In this document: positions 1 through 8,592 of the stretch, piece by piece
Position numbering within the stretch: the first letter of the stretch is position 1
Layout of the letters: the number at the start of each line of letters is the position of its first letter
From: an uncultured Pseudomonadota bacterium
GTDB taxonomy: Bacteria > Desulfobacterota > Syntrophorhabdia > Syntrophorhabdales > Syntrophorhabdaceae
Reading direction: 5' to 3'
DNA length: 55,124 bases
Assembly (NCBI GenBank): GCA_937862865.1
Contig: CALMFJ010000156.1
Span: forward strand, 1-55,124
Position numbers and translations under genes: made by a program
Notes under the pieces: model-generated
What the model was told of the DNA's origin: nothing
Seen by the model: the letters and a program-made list of their open reading frames with translations, nothing else
Database searches by the model: none

Positions 1-3
1 GGC

Positions 4-732
4 ATGAGCTACTACGTTACAGTCGCCGGAAAATACGTGAACGAGAAAAGGCTGGATATGATCGCCAACAACCTGGCGAACTCGCTAACGGCGGGCTTTA
101 AGGCATCGCGGCCGGTGTTCGGCATGGTCTCAACGTCAGGGGACGGGGCCGGCAACCAGGCGATCCTGAAGAACGCATATGTCAGTCTTTCTGACAGTTA
201 TATCGATTTTTCTGACGCACCCATCATAGAGAGCGGGGCGCCCCTCGATGTCGCCATACAGGGGAAGGGGTTCTTCAGTGTTATGACGCCGGATGGCGTT
301 CAATTCACCCGTAACGGCCAGTTCAGGCTCGACAATACCGGGCGGCTTGTCACGATGACGGGTGAACCTGTCATGGGAAAGGGCGGCGAGATCACAATCA
401 ACGTGACCCAGGGGCAGGCGATCAGCATAGAAGCTGATGGTTCGATCTTTCTGGGCAAGATGCTTGTCGATATCATCAAGGTAACAGAGTTCAAAAACAT
501 GAAGGACTTGAAGCCTGTGAGCAGGAGCAATTTTGTCAACACGGGAGATGACCCGGGGCAGGCGCCGAAGGTGTATTCGGTACGGCAGGGCTCATACGAG
601 GCGTCGAACGTCAATGTTGTCCTTGAAATGGTCGACCTCATCCATACGATGAGGGCATTCGAGTGCTACACCAAGATCGATCAGATGTTTGGCGACATAA
701 ACGAGAAACTGACAGGCCTCGCGAAATTTTAG
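4..732 (+). CDS. flgF: Flagellar basal-body rod protein FlgF
   Basis: FlgF is one of the proximal rod subunits that link the MS-ring to the distal rod in the periplasm. The 242-residue product has the N-terminal rod/hook signature (RLDMIANNLAN, then GFKAS) near residues 16-35. It has a central FlgE/F/G-like core (GAPLDVAIQGKGFFSV, about 78-93) and the C-terminal helix that completes the D0 domain (SNVNVVLEMVDLIHTMRAFE, about 202-221). The length is usual for FlgF. The ATG lies three bases from the window edge, so the ribosome site cannot be seen, but the protein starts as family members do and is probably complete. It is the first visible gene of a tight flg operon, with flgG 10 bases downstream. 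FlgF and FlgG are paralogues; the shorter N-terminus and the order flgF-flgG support this assignment. Confidence 0.95.
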   Translation: MSYYVTVAGKYVNEKRLDMIANNLANSLTAGFKASRPVFGMVSTSGDGAGNQAILKNAYVSLSDSYIDFSDAPIIESGAPLDVAIQGKGFFSVMTPDGVQFTRNGQFRLDNTGRLVTMTGEPVMGKGGEITINVTQGQAISIEADGSIFLGKMLVDIIKVTEFKNMKDLKPVSRSNFVNTGDDPGQAPKVYSVRQGSYEASNVNVVLEMVDLIHTMRAFECYTKIDQMFGDINEKLTGLAKF

Positions 733-742
733 GAGGAAAGCC

Positions 743-1531
743 ATGATAAGGGCTCTTTGGACAGCAGGGACAGGAATGAACGTTCAGCAGACGAACCTGG
801 ACGTCATTGCCAATAACATAGCCAACGTAAATACGAATGGTTTTAAGAAAAGCCGGGCGGACTTCCAGGACCTTATGTACCAGACCTTGAGGCTCCAGGG
901 CGCCCGGAACGAAGGCGGCGGAATGGTCCCGACCGGTATCCAGATCGGTCTCGGCGCAATGCTCTCCTCGGTACAGAAGGTCTTTCAGCAGGGCGATTAC
1001 CAGAGAACGGACAACGAACTGGATGTCGCCATTGAAGGGAACGGTTTTTTTCAGATCACCCTGCCTTCCGGGGAAAAGGCATATACCCGGGCGGGGGCAC
1101 TGAAAACAGATGCTACGGGCAAGCTTGTGACGCCCGACGGCTATGCCATTGAACCCAACCTTATCATACCGGCCAAGACAACGAGCATATCGATCGAGCA
1201 CGACGGGACGCTCACCGTGCAGATACAGGGGCAGACCGCCCCGCAGCAGGTGGGCACTATCGAGCTTGCCAATTTTATCAATCCCACCGGGCTTCGGGCC
1301 ATCGGGAAGAACATGTTCATGGAAACGGACGCCAGCGGCGCTCCGACAACGGGAAAGCCGGGCCAGAACGGTATGGGCACGGTCATACAGGGTTTCCTGG
1401 AAATGTCGAACGTCAATGTCATGCAGGAAATGATCAACATGATCATCGGGCAGCGTGCCTACGAGGTCAACACAAAGGCGGTGCAGGCGGCCGATGAAAT
1501 GCTCCAGATGACGAACAACCTGAGGAGATAG
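743..1531 (+). CDS. flgG: Flagellar distal rod protein FlgG
   Basis: FlgG forms the distal rod that passes through the P- and L-rings. The 262-residue sequence is canonical. It starts MIRALWTAGTGMNVQQTNLD, followed by the IANNIANVNTNGFKKSRADF signature. The core has LDVAIEGNGFFQI near 93-105, and the C-terminal helix reads SNVNVMQEMINMIIGQRAYE near 223-242. A ribosome site (AGGAGG-like, 732-737) precedes the ATG. flgF lies 10 bases upstream and flgA 2 bases downstream, so the genes are surely co-transcribed. Nothing is truncated or missing. Among rod/hook genes this is the easiest to recognise, and confidence is very high. Confidence 0.98.
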   Translation: MIRALWTAGTGMNVQQTNLDVIANNIANVNTNGFKKSRADFQDLMYQTLRLQGARNEGGGMVPTGIQIGLGAMLSSVQKVFQQGDYQRTDNELDVAIEGNGFFQITLPSGEKAYTRAGALKTDATGKLVTPDGYAIEPNLIIPAKTTSISIEHDGTLTVQIQGQTAPQQVGTIELANFINPTGLRAIGKNMFMETDASGAPTTGKPGQNGMGTVIQGFLEMSNVNVMQEMINMIIGQRAYEVNTKAVQAADEMLQMTNNLRR

Positions 1532-1533
1532 TC

Positions 1534-2250
1534 ATGACTGTCCGGAATCACGCCCTCTTTCTTCTGGTAATAGCGGCGATCATTGTTTTTACGGGAATGA
1601 CGGTACCCGTCCACGCGGCACCGGGTATAACGGAGTCCGTCCTGGAGTCCCGGATAATCAAGTTTATAAAGGGGCTGTACCCTGACGGCAATTCCATCCG
1701 GGTCAAACTTAACGCGGTCCCCGCCGAGTTCAAGGAGAATGCGAAGGTCGTGAACGTGAGCTTCATGAAGGTGCCGGATGTCAACGGGGATGGCATATGC
1801 TCGGTAGATGTAAAGAATCCTGCCGGGCGGACGCAGACCGCCCACATACCTTTCAAGGTCTATTCGAAGCGGGAGCTTTTCGTCCTGAAACAGGCGGGCC
1901 AGAAGGGTGAACTGATAAGGGAAAAGGATATTGCTGTTCGCGAGACATTTATGAACGGCAGAATGGCCGGCTACCCTGCCTGCGCCGAGGATGTCATCGG
2001 CAAGGCGCTCAAGCGCGACGTGCCGGCGAATACGGTCATTACCGACCAGGTCCTCGAGAACCAGGTCGTCATGAAACGGGGCGATATCGTTACCATCGTC
2101 GCCGAATCGAGCGCTCTGGTCGTCCGTACGAAAGGCAGGACCGTCGATCAGGGCAGGATTGGCGAGAAAATACGCGTGAGGAACATCGCATCGGGAAAAG
2201 AAGTGGTAGCGAAGGTCGTGAGCAGTGATGCGGTCAGAGTCGATTTTTAG
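1534..2250 (+). CDS. flgA: Flagella basal body P-ring formation protein FlgA
   Basis: FlgA is the periplasmic chaperone needed to assemble the FlgI P-ring. The 238-residue product starts with a Sec signal peptide: a basic/hydrophobic stretch at residues 1-25, with likely cleavage after VHA. The C-terminal SAF-like half carries the family hallmarks. These are an RELFVLKQAGQKGELI region, then KALKRDVPANTVIT and VVMKRGDIVTIVAESSALVV, with a final segment IGEKIRVRNIASGKEVVAKV. The gene begins two bases after the flgG stop, so translation is probably coupled. flgH and flgI follow directly, as expected for a P-ring assembly factor. The N-terminal region is divergent, as is common in this family. 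Confidence 0.93.
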   Translation: MTVRNHALFLLVIAAIIVFTGMTVPVHAAPGITESVLESRIIKFIKGLYPDGNSIRVKLNAVPAEFKENAKVVNVSFMKVPDVNGDGICSVDVKNPAGRTQTAHIPFKVYSKRELFVLKQAGQKGELIREKDIAVRETFMNGRMAGYPACAEDVIGKALKRDVPANTVITDQVLENQVVMKRGDIVTIVAESSALVVRTKGRTVDQGRIGEKIRVRNIASGKEVVAKVVSSDAVRVDF

Positions 2251-2262
2251 GAGAGTGAGGTC

Positions 2263-2967
2263 ATGAAGAGGATTGCCGGCCTTGTAATTATTGTGATCTT
2301 TACGATGGCCTTTTTAAATTCGTGCCAGAACGTGCAACAGTCGAAGATCAAGGATGAACCTTTTGTTCTCGATAATACATACAAGGGAATAAAGACTGCT
2401 CCCGAGCCCCCGAAGGGGACAATATACCGGGGCGTTAATTCGAGCAGCAGCATATTGAGCGATCACAGGGCCCGGGCCGTCGGCGACATCATCACAATCG
2501 TCATCGATGAACGGACGAATGCAAGTGAAAAGGCAGGGACGACGAACAAGCGGACATCCAACACGCTTGCCGGCATCCCGAATTTTTTCGGGCTTGAAAC
2601 GAACCTCTACCCGTCGAGCATAAACCCTGACAAAATGATAAATGCAAATACGCAGAACAATTTTGAAGGTTCCGGGGAAACGACACGCACCGGCTCCCTG
2701 ACCGCAACGATAACGGCGCGCGTTGTCGACGTGCTGCCGAACGGCAACCTCGCGATCGAGGGCAAAAGAGAGGTCGTGATCAACGACGAAAAAAGGGAGA
2801 TCCTTGTCCAGGGCATCGTGAGGCCGAGAGATCTCGATTACAACAACTCGGTTCCATCCAGCATGATAGCCGACGCCAAGATCATTTATACGGGTGTCGG
2901 CATCGTCAGCGAAAAAACAAGGCCCGGATGGATGGCACGGATCGTAGACGCGATATGGCCGTTCTGA
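2263..2967 (+). CDS. flgH: Flagellar L-ring lipoprotein FlgH
   Basis: FlgH polymerises into the L-ring bushing in the outer membrane around the distal rod. The 234-residue product has a lipoprotein signal peptide ending in the lipobox LNSC, so Cys21 should be lipidated. The mature part carries family signatures: YRGVNSSSSILSDHRARAVG, DIITIVIDERTNASEKA, and a C-terminal block reading GNLAIEGKREVVINDEKREI followed by LVQGIVRPRDLDYNNSVPSS. Its presence means that the cell has an outer membrane. A GGAG-type ribosome site sits just after the flgA stop, and flgI starts 12 bases downstream. No anomalies are seen. Confidence 0.97.
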   Translation: MKRIAGLVIIVIFTMAFLNSCQNVQQSKIKDEPFVLDNTYKGIKTAPEPPKGTIYRGVNSSSSILSDHRARAVGDIITIVIDERTNASEKAGTTNKRTSNTLAGIPNFFGLETNLYPSSINPDKMINANTQNNFEGSGETTRTGSLTATITARVVDVLPNGNLAIEGKREVVINDEKREILVQGIVRPRDLDYNNSVPSSMIADAKIIYTGVGIVSEKTRPGWMARIVDAIWPF

Positions 2968-2978
2968 CGGAGGAAGGC

Positions 2979-4106
2979 ATGAGCTACAAAAGACGGGTAC
3001 ATCTCACGAAAATGGCTGTCTGCATGGGGTTTCTCGTCGCAGCGTTTCTCCTCCTCATAGCCGGTATGGCAGATGCGGCCCGGATCAAGGAAATGGGCTA
3101 TATCAACGGGGCCCGTTCCAACCAGCTGACCGGGTACGGCATTGTCACCGGCCTTTCCGGGACGGGAGACAAATCAACGACGATATTCACGAACCAGTCC
3201 CTGTCAAATATGCTCGAAACAATGGGAATACGGGTGGACCCCAAGACGACAAAGGTCAATAATGTCGCAGCGGTCATCGTTACCTGCAATCTGCCGCCCT
3301 TTGCGCGCGTCGGCAGCAAGGTCGACATCACCGTTTCTTCCATCGGCGACGCGAAGAGTATAGAGGGCGGCGTTCTCGTGGCGACCCCTCTCAAGGGGGC
3401 CGACGGGAACGTTTACGCTATGGCACAGGGCCCTCTGGTCGTCGGGGGCTTTCTTGCCAGCGGGCAGGGGGCCACCATACAGAAGAACCATCCTACCGTG
3501 GGACGGATCGCCAATGGGGCCACGATAGAGCGTGAGGTATTATCCGAGGACTATCTGGGCACCGACATAACGATCGCCTTGAAGATGCCGGACTTTACGA
3601 ATGCCAGGCGCGTGGCGGAACGCATCAACGAAACGTTCGGCGGCGGCGCCCACGCGAGGGACGCCGGAACGATAAGGGTCAAGATACCGGCAGACATGAG
3701 GGCGAACCCGGTCCGGTTTGTATCGATGATGGAAAACCTTGATGTCAAGACCGATATGCTCGCCAAGATCGTCGTAGACGAAAAAACAGGTACGGTCATT
3801 ATCGGCGAGAACGTACGGGTCTCAACGGTATTGATCTCCCATGGCAATTTGAGCGTCCAGATCAAGGAGGATGCCCGGGTGAGCCAGCCGATGCCTTTCG
3901 GGCAGGGGCAGACCGTCGTTACTCCGGACACGCAGATCAAGGTACGCGAAGATAAAGGGAAATATTATCTCCTGGAGGCAGGGGTTACGATACGCGACCT
4001 CCTCAACGCGCTCAATGCGACAGGAATATCGCCCCGGGATGTCATAGTCATACTGCAGACGATAAAGGCATCCGGCGCGCTTCATGCAGAACTTGAAGTG
4101 ATATAG
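2979..4106 (+). CDS. flgI: Flagellar P-ring protein FlgI
   Basis: FlgI forms the periplasmic P-ring around the distal rod. I place the start at the ATG at 2979 because GGAGG lies 6-10 bases upstream and a Sec signal peptide follows at once (MSYKRRVHLTKMAV, a long hydrophobic stretch, cleavage near ADA). An in-frame ATG at 2928 would add 17 residues overlapping flgH and spoil the signal peptide. The 375-residue product matches FlgI length. It has the typical mature start ARIKEMGYINGARSNQLTGY followed by GIVTGLSGTGDKS. Conserved blocks KVDITVSSIGDAKSIEGG and GTVIIGENVRVSTVLISHGN are present. It ends in a LLNALNATGISPRDVIVILQ segment. FlgA (1534-2250) is its assembly chaperone. Confidence 0.97.
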   Translation: MSYKRRVHLTKMAVCMGFLVAAFLLLIAGMADAARIKEMGYINGARSNQLTGYGIVTGLSGTGDKSTTIFTNQSLSNMLETMGIRVDPKTTKVNNVAAVIVTCNLPPFARVGSKVDITVSSIGDAKSIEGGVLVATPLKGADGNVYAMAQGPLVVGGFLASGQGATIQKNHPTVGRIANGATIEREVLSEDYLGTDITIALKMPDFTNARRVAERINETFGGGAHARDAGTIRVKIPADMRANPVRFVSMMENLDVKTDMLAKIVVDEKTGTVIIGENVRVSTVLISHGNLSVQIKEDARVSQPMPFGQGQTVVTPDTQIKVREDKGKYYLLEAGVTIRDLLNALNATGISPRDVIVILQTIKASGALHAELEVI

Positions 4107-4120
4107 GAGGGTTATAAAAT

Positions 4121-4474
4121 ATGTCCGAAAGTGTAGGTGTCAAGTCCGTCATGGCAGGTTTCAGCCCCTCACTGGCGGTGGGCGGCGCCCGATATGAAAG
4201 CTCCCTGTCGGCCTCGCCGGATGGCGACAGGGAGAAGGTCTGCAAGGATTTTGAAAGCTTCATGCTGTACAGTATGCTCAAGTACATGGAAAAAACGGCC
4301 AAAATGTCGAAAAAAGGGTACGAAGAAGAGACCTACATGGCGATGGTATATCAGAAAGTAGCCGATTTTCTTGCCGAAAAGGGTATCGGGATCAAAGAAG
4401 TGCTTATGAAATATACCGATAAAGAAAATATTAAAGTAAATCCCGCTGTCGCCGATAACAGAGGTAAGCGATAG
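4121..4474 (+). CDS. flgJ: Rod-binding protein, FlgJ N-terminal domain only
   Basis: The 117-residue product corresponds to the rod-capping N-terminal half of FlgJ. The family pattern is clear: a disordered N-terminus, then EKVCKDFESFMLYSMLKYME (about 38-57), then YEEETYMAMVYQKVADFLAE and GIGIKEVLMKY. It lacks the C-terminal muramidase domain of enterobacterial FlgJ. This single-domain form is common outside gammaproteobacteria, where a separate lytic enzyme opens the peptidoglycan. No such enzyme is seen in this window. A strong GGAGG ribosome site (4107-4111) precedes the ATG. It lies between flgI and flgM in the flg operon, as expected. Confidence 0.88.
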   Translation: MSESVGVKSVMAGFSPSLAVGGARYESSLSASPDGDREKVCKDFESFMLYSMLKYMEKTAKMSKKGYEEETYMAMVYQKVADFLAEKGIGIKEVLMKYTDKENIKVNPAVADNRGKR

Positions 4475-4486
4475 AGGAGGTGGACT

Positions 4487-4798
4487 ATGAAGATACTAAA
4501 CGGTGGTAAAACAGACCTGCTTGACGGCCTCATCAAGACCCAGCAGGTCAAGACCCAGAAAGATCCCTCGGTCGATCAGAAGAAAGGCAAGGGGGTAGGT
4601 TACGACGACAGGGTCGAGATCTCTTCGAGAAGCCAGGAGATCGAAAACCTTACCGCACAGGCAAAGGCGCAGCCGGTCGTCCGGGAAGAAAAGGTCGAGA
4701 TCTTGAAGCAGGCCATCGAGCAGGGGACTTACAATGCCAAAGGTGAGATAGTGGCAGCCAGCATCCTGAAGAACACTATCCTTGACGAGATATTGTGA
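4487..4798 (+). CDS. flgM: Anti-sigma-28 factor FlgM
   Basis: FlgM binds the flagellar sigma factor FliA (sigma-28) and is exported through the finished hook-basal body, which releases late gene expression. The 103-residue product has the usual organisation. The N-terminus is disordered and exportable, with a DRVEISSRS motif near 42-50. The C-terminal sigma-binding region has KVEILKQAIEQGTYNAKGEI and VAASILKNTILDEIL. The ribosome site AGGAGG lies at 4474-4479. The stop overlaps the start of the next gene (TGATG). Its presence matches the three sigma-28-type promoters seen elsewhere in this window. Known FlgM proteins are short and divergent, but the C-terminal pattern and position make this assignment firm. 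Confidence 0.9.
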   Translation: MKILNGGKTDLLDGLIKTQQVKTQKDPSVDQKKGKGVGYDDRVEISSRSQEIENLTAQAKAQPVVREEKVEILKQAIEQGTYNAKGEIVAASILKNTILDEIL

Positions 4799-5232
4799 TG
4801 ATGACCGACATTATAATTGAGATGACGAAGAAAGAGGAAAAGACCCTGAAGGAATTCCTTTCGGCCCTTCGCATGGAGCGGGATGCCATCATATCGTTTT
4901 CCCTTGACGGCATTATCGCGGGGAACAACAAGAAGGAAGAGATCTTGAGAAAGCTCGATTATCTCAAGGCTGAGAAGGAAAAGCTGCTTGACGGTGCGGG
5001 GGCGCGGGAGACCATGGCCGCCGATACGACCATGCAAACCCTGAACAGGGAACTGGCCGTTACCATCAAGGAGATCAAGACGGCCATGGACAAGAACATG
5101 AAGCTCCTGTCCTTCTCCATCGATCATGTCAGGTCCTCGATAGAGAACATTATCGGGAATATCGGTACGACAGTGGGTTACGGGAAAAAGAGAGAGGACC
5201 TCTCGTCCCTTATCCTCTCCAGGGTTGTATGA
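4798..5232 (+). CDS. flgN: FlgN-family flagellar export chaperone
   Basis: A 144-residue, almost wholly alpha-helical protein with coiled-coil character (ERDAIISFSLDGIIAGNNKK, then EEILRKLDYLKAEKEKLLDG). It fits the FlgN chaperone family, which binds the hook-filament junction proteins FlgK and FlgL before export. The two client genes follow immediately (5253 and 6647), and flgM precedes with overlapping stop/start, the standard flgM-flgN-flgK-flgL order. Translation could start at GTG 4795, ATG 4798 or ATG 4801. I chose 4798 because TGATG overlap with flgM suggests translational coupling. Sequence conservation in FlgN is low, so the name rests on helical character, length and context. Confidence 0.8.
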   Translation: MMTDIIIEMTKKEEKTLKEFLSALRMERDAIISFSLDGIIAGNNKKEEILRKLDYLKAEKEKLLDGAGARETMAADTTMQTLNRELAVTIKEIKTAMDKNMKLLSFSIDHVRSSIENIIGNIGTTVGYGKKREDLSSLILSRVV

Positions 5233-5252
5233 CGTCTTAAGAAAGGTAACCT

Positions 5253-6650
5253 ATGGGTATCACGTCTATCCTCAATATCGCCAGAAACGCCCTTTTTGCG
5301 CAGCAGTCAGCCCTTCAGGTCTTATCGAACAATATTGCCAACGTCAACACGCCGGGATACGCCCGGCAGACGGCGGTCCTCAATGAGGCCGACTCCGTCA
5401 TGACCGACGGGGGACTTCTGGGGAATGGCGTAAGGGTCGAACAGATCATCAGCAATTACGATAAATACCTCGAATATTCCATGGCGAAGCAGTATACGTC
5501 CATGGAAGAACAGATGACGTACGAAAAGTTCTTCACGCGGATCGAGAGCGTTCTTGACGAGGGCAATTCACAGCTTACATCGAATATTACCGCTTTCTTC
5601 AATGCCTGGCAGACCCTTTCGGCCGACCCTTTAAGTTCGGTTGCGCGGGCGGATGTGGCGATGAACGGGGCAAACGTGGCGCAGGGGATCAGGAACATAT
5701 ACACGCAGCTGAAGGGCCTGCAGGCGGAGGCCGACAGTAATGTGGCAAGTCAGATTACGGATATCAACAACCTCCTTGCCTCTATTGCCGAGTTCAATAA
5801 GAAAACCTACGAAACGGCGGTGGACGGGGCGGAAGGTTCGAGCTTCAAGACGCAGGGCCTCGCCGCGCTCCAGGAACTGTCGGGCAAAATGAACATACAG
5901 TATTTCGAAGATCAGAACGGCGGGCTGACCGTGATGACCGGGGACGGAAAGATCCTGGTCGAGAAGGGAACAGTGTATGAACTTTCTGCACAGAAGGATG
6001 TCGCCGATAATTTCTATCATGTTTACTGGCAGGGCAATTCAGTCAATTCCGTTGACATCAGTGGTGCTGTTACAGGGGGCAGCCTGAAAAGCCTGATGGA
6101 CCTCAGGAGCAACCAGATAAACGGTTTTATCGATGATATCAACAACCTTGCGCAGTCCCTCATGACGGAGGTCAACGCTGTCCACAGCACCGGGTACGGC
6201 GCAGGCGGCATGACAGGTGTCAACTTCTTCGAGGATATGACCCGGGATTTTGCGGCAAACCTCGATCTCAGCGATGAGATCAAGGCCGATTCCCGTTATA
6301 TTGCCGCATCGTCCTCCGCGTCGAACAGATCGAATAACGATATAGCACTGGTGCTTGCCGGTCTTGGTAGTTCTGATGTGACGATCGGCGGCAAGACGAC
6401 CACATATGTTTCATATTCAGCATCTATTGCGAGCACGGTTGGCAACCTGTCCCGGAATGCGAGCAACCTTTCCCAATATCATCAGAACCTGATGGAGATA
6501 GTCAAGAACCAGAGGGAAAGTGTTTCCGGGGTGTCGATAGACGAGGAAATGTCGAACCTCATCAAATTCCAGTACGCATACCAGGCCTCCGCGCGCCTCA
6601 TTAACACCGCGGACGCCTTGATGCAGGCCCTTATGGAGATCGCCAGATGA
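5253..6650 (+). CDS. flgK: Flagellar hook-associated protein 1 (FlgK)
   Basis: FlgK is the first junction protein between hook and filament. The 465-residue product starts with MGITSILNIARNALFAQQSA and the rod/hook signature LSNNIANVNTPGYARQTAVL (about 24-43). It has a FlgK-specific central region including GNSQLTSNITAFFNAWQTLS and LSSVARADVAMNGANVAQGI. It ends in the D0 helix EEMSNLIKFQYAYQASARLI, then NTADALMQALMEIAR. The length is typical of short FlgK proteins. An AAAGG ribosome site lies upstream of the ATG. The stop overlaps the flgL start by four bases (ATGA), so the two are translationally coupled. Confidence 0.97.
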   Translation: MGITSILNIARNALFAQQSALQVLSNNIANVNTPGYARQTAVLNEADSVMTDGGLLGNGVRVEQIISNYDKYLEYSMAKQYTSMEEQMTYEKFFTRIESVLDEGNSQLTSNITAFFNAWQTLSADPLSSVARADVAMNGANVAQGIRNIYTQLKGLQAEADSNVASQITDINNLLASIAEFNKKTYETAVDGAEGSSFKTQGLAALQELSGKMNIQYFEDQNGGLTVMTGDGKILVEKGTVYELSAQKDVADNFYHVYWQGNSVNSVDISGAVTGGSLKSLMDLRSNQINGFIDDINNLAQSLMTEVNAVHSTGYGAGGMTGVNFFEDMTRDFAANLDLSDEIKADSRYIAASSSASNRSNNDIALVLAGLGSSDVTIGGKTTTYVSYSASIASTVGNLSRNASNLSQYHQNLMEIVKNQRESVSGVSIDEEMSNLIKFQYAYQASARLINTADALMQALMEIAR

Positions 6651-8464
6651 GAATATCCGAGGCGATGCGGTACAGACTCTTCCAATCGTGCATCAGTAAC
6701 GTCAACCGGCGGTTGACGGACCTGGAGAAGAAGATATCGACCGGGAAAAACATCAATGTCCCTTCGGACGACCCGATCATTTTTGCACGGACGGTGGAAT
6801 ACGATTCCCAGCTGAGTTTGGGAACACAGTTCAACGACAACCTGCAGCGCCTGAAAACCCTTGTGGGCATCTATGATTCTTCTTTAACGAACGTCGAAAG
6901 CAATCTCAAGCAATTATACGAGATGGCAAACAACTATGATACTGCGAACGCCGCCCTGCGCCAGTCGTACGTCGACGGATTGGAAAATATGATCGAACAG
7001 CTGGCCACCGTCGCAAATACGAGGTTGGGCAACATGTACGTCTTCGGCGGCCAGCAGGCCGATGGCGCGCCTTTCCGGCTGAACAATGATTATTCGGTTT
7101 CGTATAATGTCAGTGCCGACGCCGAGGATGCAACGGACATCTTTGTCGATTCAGGCCAACTCGGGAAGTTCGGTCTTTCCGGCAGGGAGGTATTTTACGG
7201 CACATCGAAGGTAGCGTTCGGGGACGTTTCCAATACGTACCAGGGCGATATCTATTCCAATACGGAAAGTTTTGCCTACGTTATCGGCGCCGCCAATCGT
7301 GCTATCATGGTGAACGGGGCTGCGGTTAGCCTCACGACAGGGGTTTATACCGGGACCGCCCTCGCGAAGGAGATCGGGAGCAGGCTGGGGCCCGACTATT
7401 CCGTAGCATTTGATTCCGCAACGCGAAAATTCGTTGTAACGAATAACGGCACGGCCTCCGTTACGTTCAACTGGTCGAATGCAGGGGCCACCGCTGCGTC
7501 AACCCTCGGTTTTGACGCTGTCGATTCGGTTGTCGGGGCAGGTGAGACGGAGATGAGCGATATCGATTCCGGAAGGAAGTCTTTCCTCGTCAAGATCATT
7601 GCCGGCGGTGCCGCAACGGGTACGGTTGCCGACCGGGCGACATATTCCTATTCGATAGACGGAGGCTCGACGTGGTCCGCGGCAATGGCGGTCAGTACCG
7701 GAGGCGCCGATGCGACGGGAGACATAACGATCGACGGGACCAACGATACGCTCTATCGCAACGGCACGGCCGTCACGCTGACGAACGGGACCTATACGGG
7801 CGAAGCCCTTGCGGCGGAAATTCAGGCCCGGCTTGGAGCAGGGTATGCCGTGTCGTATAACGGTGAAACGAGGAAATTTTCCACCACCAACAACACCGGG
7901 GGTGTCGTCACGTTCAACTGGTCGAATGCCGGCGCCACGGCGGCAGGCGTTCTCGGGTTTGACAACATCGACTCTGTCCTCAGTAACGGCGATGCCGATA
8001 CGGGCGATTATGATGCCGGCATGTTCATCGACGGCGCGGGGACAGTGAACAGCACCAACAACCGCATAAAGCTGGCATTCGGGACCGCGGACAACCCCCT
8101 CGTTGCCAGTGACGCTTTTCAGGTGAAAGATCTCAGTGTCTTCGAGCTGCTGAAAAATTTCAAAGATGCCTTCGACAGCGGGAATACGACATGGATCGCA
8201 AAGAATATCACGCACATCGATTCCGCCCGCTCCTTGAATTCGAAGAATAATGCCGTTGTCGCGTTCGAGGGCACCCAGGCCGACAAGCTCATCGAGAACA
8301 ATAAGACGAGAGCAAATCAGATCGAAGACGAAAAGACGAACCTTCTCAATGCCGATACCGCAACACTCGGGACCGAGTTCGGCGTCCTGCTTAACACTTA
8401 TCAGACGCTCCTGTCCGCTTTCTCGAAGATACAGTCTATCAGCATCCTGAACTACCTTAACTGA
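6647..8464 (+). CDS. flgL: Flagellar hook-associated protein 3 (FlgL), long form with duplicated insert
   Basis: FlgL is the second junction protein on which the filament is built. The N-terminus (MRISEAMRYRLFQSCISNVN, then STGKNINVPSDDP near 31-43) and the C-terminus (LNADTATLGTEFGVLLNTYQ) are flagellin/FlgL-like. At 605 residues it is about twice the length of a minimal FlgL. The extra length is a central insert that contains two homologous copies of one module, about residues 217-298 and 365-446. Both copies have a YTG-xALAxEI core, then FNWSNAGATAA and LGFD-x-x-DSV. The copies are flanked by a distinct stretch (about 305-350). The inserted modules probably project from the junction surface. 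The gene closes the flg operon; the next gene is 221 bases away. Confidence 0.93.
   Translation: MRISEAMRYRLFQSCISNVNRRLTDLEKKISTGKNINVPSDDPIIFARTVEYDSQLSLGTQFNDNLQRLKTLVGIYDSSLTNVESNLKQLYEMANNYDTANAALRQSYVDGLENMIEQLATVANTRLGNMYVFGGQQADGAPFRLNNDYSVSYNVSADAEDATDIFVDSGQLGKFGLSGREVFYGTSKVAFGDVSNTYQGDIYSNTESFAYVIGAANRAIMVNGAAVSLTTGVYTGTALAKEIGSRLGPDYSVAFDSATRKFVVTNNGTASVTFNWSNAGATAASTLGFDAVDSVVGAGETEMSDIDSGRKSFLVKIIAGGAATGTVADRATYSYSIDGGSTWSAAMAVSTGGADATGDITIDGTNDTLYRNGTAVTLTNGTYTGEALAAEIQARLGAGYAVSYNGETRKFSTTNNTGGVVTFNWSNAGATAAGVLGFDNIDSVLSNGDADTGDYDAGMFIDGAGTVNSTNNRIKLAFGTADNPLVASDAFQVKDLSVFELLKNFKDAFDSGNTTWIAKNITHIDSARSLNSKNNAVVAFEGTQADKLIENNKTRANQIEDEKTNLLNADTATLGTEFGVLLNTYQTLLSAFSKIQSISILNYLN
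7295..7985 (+). repeat. Internal tandem domain duplication within flgL
   Basis: Two copies of a roughly 82-residue module are encoded at about 7295-7541 and 7739-7985, about 198 bases apart. Aligned residues include NG-x-AV-x-LT, YTG-x-AL-x-EI, a shared TRKF, and an identical FNWSNAGATAA followed by LGFD. The FNWSNAGATAA stretch is also nearly identical at DNA level (from about 7466 and 7912). This suggests fairly recent duplication or gene conversion. Confidence 0.85.
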
Positions 8465-8592
8465 CCGTTCTGCATCCGGAAAATTGAAATCTTGCAAAAG
8501 TGCCGGCGAAGTTGGCCCGACTGTCCTGTGAGATCGCAACCATCAAATTTCTTTTCAGGATTGAAGCCATCGCAGCATTTCCCCGATTTGTT

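Noticed and set aside
2928-2978. 17-residue N-terminal extension of FlgI
   Set aside because: It overlaps flgH and would put a charged segment before the signal peptide; ATG 2979 has a proper GGAGG site.
5236-5252. Sigma-28 promoter before flgK (CTTAAG present)
   Set aside because: There is no CGATAA at the right distance; flgK is probably read from upstream.
7499-8539. Minus-strand 346-codon frame inside flgL
   Set aside because: No ribosome site or family features; antisense of flgL.
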